From positions 14,575,001 to 14,639,000 of the forward strand of contig NC_091972.1 of assembly GCF_036711975.1 (NCBI RefSeq): 64,000 nt of DNA, given 5' to 3'. Each line of letters opens with the position of its first letter. Position 1 is the stretch's first letter. The notes under the pieces were generated by a model. That model saw nothing but the letters and a program-made list of their open reading frames with translations. It searched no databases and was not told the DNA's origin. This document shows, piece by piece, positions 16,135 through 27,247 of the stretch. This DNA comes from Onthophagus taurus (lineage: Eukaryota > Arthropoda > Insecta > Coleoptera > Scarabaeidae). Made by a program: the position numbers and the translations under genes.

Positions 16135-16482
16135 TTAATCGACATATTCATCAACTTTTATTTTCCGCTTTTTTCCTGCGCAAGCAACCACGCAATCCTC
16201 ATAACTCGTAAATTTGTTTTCATTTCCACCACATCCTCTATAATTAAATGAATAACAGTTTTTCATTTCCGTATCGTAATAATAAAGTTTGATTGGCGTT
16301 TTACATCCCTTTATTCTTCCATTTGCGTCTTTTGTTGAACCATCATCAAGTGGCAAAGAACAAAATGCTTTACTCATTGCTAAAAAAGTTGTTTTAACAG
16401 AGTGATTTTTTTATTTAATTGAAATTTTACCCAAACTAAATGTAATAAATGTAAACACTAATATTAATGTTAAAAGATTCAT
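16135..16482 (-). CDS. Kunitz-type secreted protease inhibitor with an enlarged first loop
   Basis: Two exons: 16482-16431 (signal peptide MNLLTLILVFTFITFSLG) and 16379-16135, for 98 residues. Cysteine spacing after the second Cys is canonical (x15, x7, x12, x3; core YRGCGGNENKF). However, the first and second cysteines are separated by 18 residues instead of 8, an insertion of about ten (TKDANGRIKG region) just before the reactive site. P1 is lysine (KGC-K), which suggests trypsin-like targets if the enlarged loop still presents it. There is a basic C-terminal tail (AGKKRKIKVDEY). Its start is 157 bp from that of the divergent plus-strand Kunitz gene, so the two may share a promoter. Confidence 0.9.
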
Positions 16483-16639
16483 CTTGAAACGATTATTTTT
16501 TCTTGTAATTTATTAAATTCGAAACAATGTCCAATAATTTTAATTCATTTATCACATTTATACATTACTTTATTTTAAAAACATCCCACATTTTTATTAA
16601 GACGTATTTAATTGATATAATTGTTATTTAACATCGAAA

Positions 16640-17194
16640 ATGAATTCGTGTAAAAAGTTATACATTTTATTTGGTTTATTTTTGAATATTACACAAATAT
16701 TTGCCGACCGAATTTATAATTTCTTAGATATTTTAAACCCAATTTGTATTTTTCCTCTAGATTCCGGTTCATGCACAGAAACTTTTCTAAGATATTATTA
16801 TAACACCTATACAAATCAATGCGAAGAATTTATATACACAGGCTGTGGAGGAAATGAAAATCGATTTATTATTAAAAAAGATTGTGAGCAACTTTGTTCT
16901 TATAAATCTCATGGTTTGTTTATAACCAAATTTCAATTAAAGTCAAATCAAAATTTCAAGTAATTTTTTTTAGACACAGCGACTGGTTTTGATTTGTTAC
17001 CATCATTATTGCCAACAGATAATCAACAAGATAAATGTTTGCTTCCCGTGGATCCAGGACCATGTAGAGCCATAAAAATGCGTTTTTATTATGATAGAAA
17101 TTCACGCAGCTGCGAAAAATTTACTTATGGCGGTTGTGGAGGAAACGAGAATAATTTTGGGATTTTAGAAGACTGCGTTAAAAGTTGTGTGTAA
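16640..17194 (+). CDS. Two-domain Kunitz-type secreted protease inhibitor
   Basis: Two exons: 16640-16913 (signal peptide plus domain 1) and 16974-17194 (domain 2), 164 residues. The signal peptide is about residues 1-22 ([18 protein letters not shown]). Domain 1 has P1 threonine (GSC-T) and core [11 protein letters not shown]. Domain 2 has P1 arginine (GPC-R) and core [11 protein letters not shown], so it should be the trypsin-directed head. All six cysteines are present in both. If the 60-nt intron (16914-16973) is retained, the frame continues for 15 codons to a stop and yields a one-domain protein of 107 residues. Domain duplication within the cluster is the simplest origin. Confidence 0.93.
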
Positions 17195-18933
17195 AAATGT
17201 AACTACTTCTGTTTTAACTGTACTTTTCCTCAATGTAAAATGGTTTAAAATCAATACTACGAGTAAGATTAATTACACAACACGCTAGTTGCCGCCACCG
17301 GAGTGGCCACCCACCAACTGTCAATCAACAGAACTTCAGTGAATTTAATATGTTTCGACTCTGTCGGACTCCCGACGAATTCATCAGGACCGGGAGCCCT
17401 CTAACAACGGACAAAACGGTCTGACAGAGTACCATTTATCGTGTAACGTTTTGTGATCAATTATTTACAACTGTAACAATAACAATTTAACAATACCACA
17501 ACTATCATTATTACATTTAATTTTATGCTTACTCATAATTTACTCTTTTTCCAATAATTATGCAATCTGTCAGAAATACAATACGTAAATGATATAGGGA
17601 CGTTCAAAATTTATATTATTTTACGTCTAGAAATAAGGTGTACAAATATGGACATTAAGACTGAAAACTATCCATAGCGATGTCCGTGCTTGTGCTTTTC
17701 TTCCTTTTTTTGCCAGAACCTTTTCTGGATGCCGCGAATCTCTAAACAGTGAAGTCGTGATTATGTTTGCCTTATAGTTCAGTACCTTACGTCTGATAGT
17801 TTGTGGGCGTTTTTATTTTGGTGTGGAGAGAATTGTTAAAAATGATGTTAGACGAGTTCTTGATTCATCAAACATTAGTCCGTTGCCATTCTAGTTGAAA
17901 CTGATGTGAGCTGATTCTGTAGTTTCTTGTACATGAGATTTGTGTGTTTATAATAATACTATTTCCACCAAGGAGGAGACGATGGGATTGTTATCATATT
18001 CACTGAAGGTTCTCCTCCTCTTGTGATACTTAACAAATTCTCTCCAACAAATTTTTTAATTTAATCTAGAGCCGAACAATTTGGCTTCCTCTTTTGAAAG
18101 ACCCAGGTCTTTAGTCAGATCACTAAGTACAACCAGAAGGATTAAGGTAAATCGGTTCCAGAGACCTTATAATCGGTATTGGAACCTTGAACTTCTGGAT
18201 ATTCCAAGTCTGACTGACCTACACTGAAGACTCTGATGAGATGACTGGTAATTCAGTTGCAGGCAAAGGCACTGGCTCATCATATTTATAAGGAAGATTA
18301 GGTTTTGATTTTGGCAAGAAATATATAAAGGCCAGCTAAATATATTGCACATAGTTATTTTTAGTATGGACTATATGCTTGCCATCAATGGTTGTGATGT
18401 GGTGCAAGCAAAGAGTAAAATTCTGCAAAACTCACTGAATTGTCGAAACATTGATACTTTCGACATTTTGCCTCGCAAATTCAATCACATGGGCTGAAAT
18501 CAGAAGAGAAGAGATTGGGAAACTAAAAGGGTGGTAAGCTGCTAAACTTAGTTAAGAAGATAGACAAGGTAATTATAAATAGTTCTCAACAACAGTACAT
18601 ACAATTCTGGCGAACACGTGAAAGTTATAAATCTATTAGCAAATCATAACAAAGAAAATTTGTGATGCCAAGGATATGAATAAAAGTAAAAATAAGATAA
18701 ATCTGGTTACAATATCGTTATCCATTTATGTTTCATACTTCCATAATGTAAAAAATAGGCCTGTATGGTAAATATAGCAGGCAAATTATTTGAGAAGTTT
18801 CTATGGAGTAGATTGAAGGATAGAATTCAAGCTGTCAGTATCAATTATTACTTCAAGTTAATTATTTACTAGGAAACATATTTTAGAATTTTACAAAATA
18901 ACTTCTTCTCGAATATGTTCATAGATGTATTCG
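17195..18933. other. Intergenic DNA without a recognised gene
   Basis: No coding frame is supported. It contains a folded segment at 17350-17440 (see hammerhead-like entry). A stretch at about 18540-18660 resembles 23160-23280 (shared words such as TAAGAAGA-AGACAA and TATAAATCTATT), so both belong to one dispersed repeat family. Confidence 0.35.
17352..17440 (-). other. Weak hammerhead-ribozyme-like fold
   Basis: On the minus strand CTGATGA (17387-17381) is followed by a stem-loop (GTCGG / CCGAC) and then GAAAC (17356-17352), the order of the hammerhead core CUGANGA - stem II - GAAA. Upstream a GTC and a possible stem I (GACCG...CGGTC directly before CTGATGA) can be drawn. Stem II needs an internal loop and the cleavage-site geometry is off by one base, so this is only a candidate. 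Confidence 0.25.
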
Positions 18934-20262
18934 TATAAGTAAGGTATATATTCAAATAAAATATGCTGTGGCTTGATTGATTATTGCAGAATGATAAATT
19001 GGATCAGCACTCCGTTAATCGGAAAAATAACATAAAAAAGCTAAAATACCTAGTAAACGGCCTCGGAAATTGGATAGTCAAAATAGGAAATAGATAACTT
19101 GATAAACGGAAAAGGACGAGGATTGTGAGCACATGGAGTATACATGCACTGAAAACTAGAAAAAACCGAAGTAACTGCGAAGTTACCAAGGATGCAGCTG
19201 ATATCACAGTACTTACAAAGTCCAAAATGAAGGGAAGCGGGAGTGAAGACATAGATGATTTTGTCCATTTTATCCTTTTTGATTAGGAAGAGAATCGTAG
19301 AGTACATCAAAAATTGGGACCAGATAAGTGCAAGGATAAATAAAGTTAAGTTACACTGGAAAGGGTATGAGTTGAACGTCATAGGTGCATATACCCCAAT
19401 AGATGACTCATTTGACGACGTCAAAGACGAATACTTATCTGACAGAATTAATGTAACACAGTCGATTAACACAATTAACAGTCGATCCGAAATTTTTCTG
19501 CTGGGGGATTTAAATGGTCTCATAGAGGCATGCCAATAACATCAACTTAAGACTGCTGTCGTGACTGCCAGATGGACTGGGTTCTTTAGCCATAAAGATA
19601 TACACAGATTCACATAGACCAACATGCGGTCCAAAAATGCAAGTGGAAGACGTAAGAGTCCTGCGACGTGCGAAATGTGGAAGCGGATCTCGCTTGGAAA
19701 CGTGGAAATGTGGAAACGCCATAAAGGCACTTTGCTGGTCTGAAGACTAGAGTAGCTCATTTCTTTTAACTATGTTTTTCTAGAATTTTCAAAGTGGTTA
19801 GAAGAATTTCTAAAAATTTCCCAGGTATTTTAAAGGTTTCCTGGGATTTCTGAAGGATTTTGAAGATATTCTAAAATATTCAGGATATTCTGAATATTTT
19901 AGGAGAATTTTATAAAGATATCACAAGATATCCACTGATTTCCATGATATTTCCATTACAATTAAACATATGCTTTACCAAAGTTTATATTAATAAGGCT
20001 TTTTAAGGGAATAAGGAATTCCTTATGGTTTCAAGTTGTATAAATGAGTTTATAACATCAAATATTCATGAGGGTAATTATAGGGGCGTGTAACATATTT
20101 AACGCGAAGAAACCTTTCCAACTGAAGTGATTAATAAGGATCGTGAACTTTTTACTTTATAACTAATTGTAAGTAGCAAAATCAATAACTTGACACAGTC
20201 CAAGAGATTCAATTAATTATTAATAAATAATTGATCAACACGAAAATCGTCACTATTAAAAA
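18934..20262. repeat. Tandem duplication, copy A (about 1.33 kb)
   Basis: Sequence from TATAAGTAAGGTATAT at 18934 to the CACTATTAAAAA junction at 20262 is repeated immediately downstream (20263-21548) with only scattered substitutions and a few small indels. The internal offset is 1,338 bp in the conserved core. The copy carries a LINE endonuclease fragment and a degenerate AT-rich microrepeat (about 19780-19910). Confidence 0.9.
19120..19760 (+). mobile_element. RTE-like LINE endonuclease fragment, copy A
   Basis: Plus-strand frames contain apurinic-endonuclease words of LINE ORFs: STWSIHALKT (start of the domain), ELNVIGAYTPIDDSFDDVKDE, EIFLLGDLNG (catalytic GDxN) and, after a frame change, GFFSHKDIHRFT. 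It has several stops and frameshifts and no RT part follows. The nearly identical twin is at 20458-21098. Confidence 0.8.
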
Positions 20263-21548
20263 TATAAGTAAGGTATATATTCAAATAAAATATGCTGTGG
20301 CTTGATTGATTTGATTGATTCTTGCAGAATGATAAATTGGATCAGCACTCCGTTAATCGGAAAACTAACATAAAAAAGCTAAAATACCTAGTAAACGGCC
20401 TCGGAAATTGGATAGTCAAAATAGGAAATAGATAACTTGATAAACGGAAAAGGACGAGGATTGTGAGCACATGGAGTATACATGCACTGAAAACTAGAAA
20501 AAACCGAAGTAACTGCGAAGTTACCAAGGATGCAGCTGATATCACAGTACTTACAAAGTCCAAAATGAAGGGAAGCGGGAGTGAAGACATAGATGATTTT
20601 CTCCATTTTATCCTTTTTGATTAGGAAGAGAATCGTAGAGTACATCAAAAATTGGGATCAGATAAGTGCAAGGATAAATAAAGTTAAGTTACACTGGAAA
20701 AGGTATGAGTTGAACGTCATAGGTGCATATACCCCAATAGATGACTCATTTGACGACGTCAAAGACGAATACTTATCTGATAGAATTAATGTAACACAGT
20801 CGATTAACACAATTAACAGTCGATCCGAGATTATTCTGCTGGGGGATTTAAATGGTCTCATAGAGGCATGCCAATAACACCAACTTAAGACTGCTGTTAT
20901 GACTGCCAGATGGACTGGGTTCTTTAGCCATAAAGATATACACAAATTCACATAGACCAACATGCGGTCCAAAAATGCAAGTGGAAGACGTAAGAGTCCT
21001 GCGACGTGCGAAATGTGGAAGCGGATCTCGCTTGGAAACGTGGAAATGTGGAAACGCCATAAAGGCACTTTGCTGGTCTGAAGACTAGAGTAGCTCATTT
21101 TTTTTTAACTATGTTAATTCCAGAATTTTCAAAGTGGTTAGAAGAATTTCTAAAAATTTTCCAGGAATTTTAAAGGTTTCCTGGGATTTCTGAAGGATTT
21201 TGAAGATATTCTAAAATATTCCGGATATTCTGGATATTTTAGGAGAATTTTATAAAATACAAGACATCACAAGATATCCACTGATTTCCATGATATTTCC
21301 ATTACAATTAAACATATGCTTTCGCAAAGTTTATATTAATAATGATTTTTAAGGAAATAATGAATTCCTTACGGTTTCAAGTTGTATCAATGATTTTGTA
21401 ACATCAAATATTGATGGGGGTAATTTTAGGGGATGAACTTTTTTACTTTATAACTAATTGTAAGTAACAAAATCTATAACTTGACACAGTCCAAGAGATT
21501 CAATTATTAATAAATAATTGATCAACACGAAAATTGTCAGTATTAAAA
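20263..21548. repeat. Tandem duplication, copy B
   Basis: Second copy of the 18934-20262 segment. It differs by a 9-bp expansion (an extra TTGATTGA-type unit near 20310), point changes, and a deletion in its last quarter (around 21430). Because copies A and B differ by so little, the duplication is much younger than the LINE relic inside it. Confidence 0.9.
20458..21098 (+). mobile_element. RTE-like LINE endonuclease fragment, copy B
   Basis: Same frames and stops as the fragment 1,338 bp upstream (GAYTPIDDSFDDVKDE, IILLGDLNG, HKDIHKFT). Shared disabling mutations show that the element was already dead when the segment duplicated. Confidence 0.8.
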
Positions 21549-22749
21549 CAGTTAATGTATCTGATGATGTACGATTGTTGGTCATTTGAGGTCACATGTA
21601 TAGGTGTTAATTACCAAACTATTAGTTCTTAGTGATTAATCTAGCGTTATTAATATGTATTTACATGCGGCCAGTTGCGCGACCGTGCAGTTGGCAGCGC
21701 TGCTGACTGAAACACAACTGGTGGTATAACATGAGGAGGGATTGCGAGGAAAGGGGTGGTTCTCTACACAGAACAGTCGATGTACTTTAACGCCTACTCA
21801 TGTCGATGATGAATTAGTTTTAGTCATAATAATTTGATTAAAGAAGAACAAATAATTGAGTTTAAAACAACTTTAGTATGGTTGGTAATTTCGTTAAAAA
21901 CAAAATAAGTAGGTTTAAACTGCGAAGTTTGTTGACACTTAGATTTTACGAATATGCCGGGGAAAAGTAAATATCTTTTACTACTTTGCAGCGAAACCGA
22001 ATTTTTAAAGCGTCGCGATTAAGATTGTGAGATAGGCCGCTTTCAGGCAGTATTCGTAAAAATATTCTCTGTTCTTATAAAATTAACATTTCCCTTGGTG
22101 GTGTAAAACGTGGCTAAAGAAAATGAAAAAACTATAAAAATGGCGACGGGAAGATGGCGGTAATGAAGGAGACGTCGCATAATGGGTATAGGTGGTTCTG
22201 AATTCCGATAGATCACGGTCGCAGGTGGCCCTTTCCGGCATTTACATAATAATGGTGGTGCTCGGAAGCGACACGGTCCTACCCTTCGTGAACAACCCAA
22301 TGTTAATTAGCGTCACTAGTAAAAATACCCATATAGTAATTACTAATTTGATTTACAATGGTTTTATAGAGATTTATAGCGGTACTTAGCAATGTTCTCT
22401 TAGTAACATCATTTTTTTGCGTCTTGATCGTAATGGTTCTAACCGCCATTACGATAGTTTAAAAATTCACGAAGATCCGTATCGGTTTTACAAATTTTAG
22501 ACTAAATTACGAACAATTTGGGATGATGTGACATATTTGCGACTGCTTTTAATACTAACCAAATGTTATGAGTGCTTTTAGCTTTTCGAAGAAGGTGGTA
22601 GACAAAGTTATGTTGAGATAGGATGAAATAAATTGTTAGGTTGGGTCAGGATGGCGTTGAATCTTTTAAAACTTAGCTATCTAAGATAATGTATTTTTAT
22701 ACTTCTTTATTGACACGTTTTTAAGTGCTTTTAATTGTAATCAAATATA
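21549..22749. other. Noncoding stretch with a GC-richer, CpG-containing block at about 22020-22310
   Basis: No gene is supported. The block 22020-22310 has higher GC and several CG dinucleotides. Frames exist on both strands (minus 22300-22043, plus 22192-22389) but neither has recognisable motifs. It could be regulatory DNA or an unrecognised exon. Confidence 0.3.
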
Positions 22750-22895
22750 CAGTGTGTTAATTAATTATCGTACTCGACGTCATCATTGAAAGTATGCAAC
22801 CAACATTACAGTACTCGTATTGCAATATGAGTACTGTGGTATTGGTTGCATACTTTCAATGATGACGTCGGATGCGATAATTAATTAATATACTG
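22750..22895. mobile_element. 146-bp foldback MITE of Tc1/mariner type
   Basis: The left end CAGTGTGTTAATTAATTATCG and the right end (reverse complement CAGTATATTAATTAATTATCG) are inverted repeats. The palindrome continues inward through GACGTCATCATTGAAAGTATG and its complement almost to the centre. TA dinucleotides flank both sides (22748-22749 and 22896-22897), the target-site duplication expected for Tc1/mariner transposition. There is no coding capacity. Confidence 0.88.
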
Positions 22896-23489
22896 TATTA
22901 CTCAACATAATATAGTATAAAAATAATGAACATAAAGTTTGTGAAAATGTTAACTTCAAGAGGTAATTATACGCGTTTAACTATTGATTTAGTGGTAATT
23001 ATGGAACTAGGGCTTACAATACCAGGGTAAATTTCAATACTGGTATTTTGAAATATTACAACAGCATGTATATAAAGTGATATAAACATTTTATTTTTTA
23101 TTTTGTGTGTAAAATTCGGACTGATATTTATGTTGAAAGATAAGGAGAAACAAATTGAGTTAAGAAGAGAGACAACTTAATTTTAAACAGTGCTCAATAA
23201 CAGTACAATTCTGACTAATATGTGGAAGTATAGATCTATTGAAAAAGCAAGTGATATAGAAAAAGAATATTTGTGAAACTAAAGATGGGAACAAAACTCA
23301 AAGAAACAGAGAAGAACAAATAGTCAGAACAAATAATCAGAACAAATAGTTATGACCACATCATCGTTATCATTATAGCATCACTTACATCATTAATAAG
23401 CTAAAGAGGTGTCGCGCTGTAAAGTAAGTGCAAGTTTCGGGGCCATTTAAATTCTGCAGAAATGAATTATACAGTCTGCTACTTTATAT

Positions 23490-24430
23490 GATACTACTTT
23501 ATATTTCTATCATGCCTGCATCAACCTACCATCAAGTTTACAATCAGACAACTCCGTATAAAAGTTTACAACATCTCTGCAACCACTTTTGTATTTTGTT
23601 TCTCTCAAGTCAAGTATATACAGAGTGAAATCACTATCAAGACTGCATCATTGCTTCATCTATCTAGATTCTTTCAATATTGCATCAAAGTCGCCAATTC
23701 TGCTTAAAATCTTTATCATACCTCCATCTAGTTTGTGCCATATTTATATAGGATGTCTCCGAAATGCGTGTACAACGGAAGACCACAAATTTCTTTGCTC
23801 AAAATAGGTCGATTTAAGTTAAAGTTGCTTGTTAAGTCAGTGTAACTACGATGAGGTTTTGTCATTACAATGACGTAAACAAGGCTTGCAGATATTTAAA
23901 AAGACCTTTCTTCCGGCTTAACCACTTACGTAATCAAAATCTTATAAGGGACAAAAAAGTTTCAGAACTAAATGGGCTATTCAGAAGTTATAATAATGTA
24001 ATTGTCGCCAGTAAAAACCAGTGACTAGTAAAAAAAATATGGGGTTGGGTGATGACTTTCCATCATTACTGTATATGGAGAATTGTGTAAAATGAACATC
24101 ATGTCTGCATCGACTTTTCACCATGTTTCTATAAACTCAAGTTTATACAAAGTCAAGTTTCCTCCAAGTCTGCACCTAGAAATGCTTTTTCATCATTGCA
24201 TAAAATTTTCATACAGTCCTTATTAAGTTTACATCAAATCTTTGAAGTGAGCAATCTGTAATTTGCCTCATGAGTTTGATATATGAATTACACCTCCATT
24301 GCAGTACTATAAATCTCTATCATGCTTGCATCTAGTCTCTATGAAGTCTGTTAAATACATCATAATAAATCTTCAATATGTTTCTATCAAGCCAAGTATC
24401 CATAAAGTCTTCTTGAAGACATATGACTAG
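23490..24430 (-). repeat. Decayed minisatellite, antisense arm
   Basis: The words CTGCATC, AAGTCTGCA, CATCAAGT and GTTTCTAT recur every 20-40 bases. Read on the minus strand they give the same vocabulary (GATGCAGAC, TTGATAGAAACAT) as the region 24530-26110. Unit length is irregular and copies are strongly diverged. No coding function is visible. Confidence 0.6.
23741..23832 (+). repeat. Left copy of an inverted ~90-bp repeat (transposon-end-like)
   Basis: ATAGGATGTCTCCGAAATG... through AAAATAGGTCGATTTAAGTT matches, in reverse orientation, 25596-25690 (CATTTCGGAAACACC..., AACTTAAATCGACCTATTTT). The outer word (A/C)AGGTGT-TCCGAAATG resembles the ends of insect DNA transposons. The two copies bracket about 1.8 kb. 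Confidence 0.65.
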
Positions 24431-24529
24431 GTTATACGACACAGTTTTTAGACAGTTCAAATTTTTATCCATTTATCTATATAGAATCAGAAATCTGTAT
24501 AACGATAAATTTTGGTTCTGTGTAAAAGT

Positions 24530-26110
24530 AGATAGCTGATGATGTAGTTTTTATAAGGATTCGATGCAGACTTAATAGAATCTTGGTGTCAAGACCGAGA
24601 ATCAAGGTAAAGTTTAAAGTGGATTTGGTGGAGACTCACTATATCAATTAAGTCACCAAGCATAATAGAGATATGATGCAGACTTTAAAGACTTGATGCA
24701 GATTTAGTTAGAACAGTATCGAGATTTTAAGCAACCTTGAAGAAATCTTGATAGTAGTATTGATGCAAATCCAATAGAGATATGATACAATCTTGTTAAA
24801 GACTTTACTCTAGATAGACTTGACTTACCAGAAACAAACTACAAAACTTGATGTTGAGACGATTATACGACTTTATAGGGAGTAGTCTCAATGTAAGCTT
24901 GATGGGGAGTCGATTTAGATATGATAGAGATATAAAGTACCCTTGATAGAGGCATATTGCGTCTAGACTCCTAGATGTAGTTTTGATGCAGGAGCAATAG
25001 ATGTTCGACAGAAAGATGTTGAAGATTCGAAGATATGATGTAGACTTTCTACAGATTTAGCTCAATGCAAACAATAGATATTATAAGTATTGCAATGGTA
25101 TTAATGTGGATATATTAAACTCAAGAAGCGTATTAGAGGTTGCATATTTCGAAGTTATCCTAATTTAAGCTTGATAGAGAGTTAATGATAGATATAAAGG
25201 AAACTTGATGGAGGCATATTGCAACTACATTCCTAAATTTGATTTTGATGCAGGTCCATTAGATATTAGATGCAGTCTTCATGCATACTTGGCTAGATAG
25301 AAACATGTTGAAGACTTTATGTAGAGATGATGTAGACTTTATATGCAGTTATCTCGATGAAGACTTGATGGAAGCATCATGCAGACACAATGCATTTATC
25401 AGTCAGAGGATTAATGAAGATTTGCTCCTTCAAGGCACCGATTTAATAAGAACTGTCCAAAACCATAAAAAGATGTTAATTGAACCTAGGAACTCACTTC
25501 TGAAAAATGGTTTAAATTGATTTACGCGTTTTCGAATTATAAACAATAAAAGAATTTATTTTGCTAACTTTGAAGTCCTCTACCGGCAAAACGAAGCAAC
25601 TTTGGGTATAGATAACTTAAATCGACCTATTTTGAGCCAAGAAAGCTGTGGTCTTCTATTGTACACACATTTCGGAAACACCTGTATATGGAGAATTTTG
25701 AATTTTGTTTCATATTGCTACACTCCTAGATATGATTTTGATGCAGGTCTATTAGATATTGGATGCTGTATTCATGGAAACTTGACTAGATAGAAACATG
25801 TTGAAGACTTTATGTAGAGATAATCATCTTCATCGATAAAGTCTACATTTATCGATGAAGAATCGATGGAACCATCATGCAGACATAATGTATTTATCAG
25901 TCAGAGGATTAATGAATATTTGATCCTAACTTCAAAAACAAGACACAGATTTAATAAGGACTATATTAAGATTTTGTGCGGCTTTCAAGAGTGTATTTTT
26001 GATATATGTACGATCAAGGAATCATGTAGTCTTACTGCAGATCTGAATCTTAACTCTCAACTTAATAGAAACATGATGTGGAATTTAGATGAATTTGTTT
26101 TGTTGTAGAC
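24530..26110 (+). repeat. Decayed minisatellite, sense arm, with a local 493-bp duplication
   Basis: Motifs such as GATGCAGAC, CTTGATGCAG and TAGATAGAAACATGTTGAAG recur. Segments 25235-25425 and 25728-25920 are direct copies at an offset of 493 bp (both contain GATTTTGATGCAGGTC and ATCAGTCAGAGGATTAATGA). A perfect 13-bp hairpin (CTTCATCGATAAA, 25828-25840, complement 25848-25860) occurs in the second copy. Frames in it (e.g. 25281-25520) are a product of the repeat. Confidence 0.6.
25596..25690 (-). repeat. Right copy of the inverted ~90-bp repeat
   Basis: Reverse-complement partner of 23741-23832. Both copies lie next to the word GTATATGGAGAATT (24070 and 25683), so the arrangement may be a broken foldback element within the minisatellite region. 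Confidence 0.6.
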
Positions 26111-27247
26111 ATGATGCAAAGATATTGATTTATATGATTTTTTACATGACAAGCAAAGATAATAATGTATTCCCGATCTTTTTGATACGTAAAACTTGTG
26201 AAAACACATACAATTTTTTATTTGGAAGATTAGATTGTAGGAGGGTAACTTAAGTAGTTACAAACAAAGACGCAGGTGTTCGTAGGGTTTCTGTTATTCC
26301 ACGGGGGTATTATTTTTCGAGAATGGACCGCCACAGACGGTTTTCTTACTCCTTCGGAAAGCCCGCTCGGGTGAAAAACAAGAATATTCCCGGCTGCTTA
26401 TTACAGGGATTATAGAAATCCTAGCGGACTTTAATTTCGAGATCCCATTGTTTTAGGCTTGGATTTTATACGTTCAACGCAAAGCTTTTCGTCTTGTCTC
26501 TTTAACTATTTTCAAACATATTGTTTCCAAATTTATTTAAATAGGAATAAAAATAACTTGATCATCAATCAAAAAAACATAACTTGTTCTCTATTTTCTA
26601 TTCAACTCGCGTTCTTTATTAGAAACGATTTTTTTGCAAAACTGTTTTATCCCTTTTGGGATGCTCAAAGCAATTATAAAGGATTTTACGTGACTAGTAA
26701 ATCTATGAGAATTTATTGCTTTATATTTCACGAAACGATAACAAATCCATTATGTACTTTTTTTTCACGGTCAAAATAGATTTAAAACAAAGGTAAAGCG
26801 AAAAAGTTTTGTATCGATATGGCTTTTCAAAAAGCGCGCCGTAACTTTTTGGTTTTTCACCATATAGATGGATAGAAGGGTATGCGCGCACGCTCTTTTT
26901 GCGCGACCGAGAGGCGATACTAGCGCCACACTCCGGTCCTGCTTTGTTTGCGGTTTGACAATGCGTTTCCTGCCCAGATACGGCTCCGTTCATTTCCCTC
27001 CCTGCCATTGTCTTATTTACGTCTGCTAACCGGGGCTGATATGCGTGTGTTTGCCCGTAGAAAGTCATCATCAAAATGTGAGTTTTCGCAATTTGGGCCG
27101 CACGAATGAAAACAACGGCCGTTTCACTGAAGCTTAGTTTTCATAAGGCGGGCTAAAATTATTAAATCGATCTGCTTTTAATGTATAAAAATAAGGGTAT
27201 ATAAAAAGATGTTGTATAATACATATTATAAAAATAAATTGATTCTA
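26111..27247. other. GC-richer noncoding block downstream of the giant gene
   Basis: From about 26290 to 27130 GC content and CG frequency rise clearly (e.g. CCCGCTCGGG, GCGCGACCGAG). No exon or known RNA is recognised. The minus-strand frame 27074-26721 lacks family motifs. Possibly regulatory DNA. Confidence 0.35.

Noticed and set aside
19004..19722. Minus-strand frames in the duplicated segment (19004-19252, 19050-19523, 19510-19722 and twins)
   Set aside because: They lie opposite the recognisable LINE endonuclease frame and contain no domain motifs.
25281..26108. Similar peptides MHTWLDRN.../MEPSCRHN... as a repeated gene family
   Set aside because: The similarity comes from the 493-bp duplication inside the decayed minisatellite; flanking copies are full of stops.
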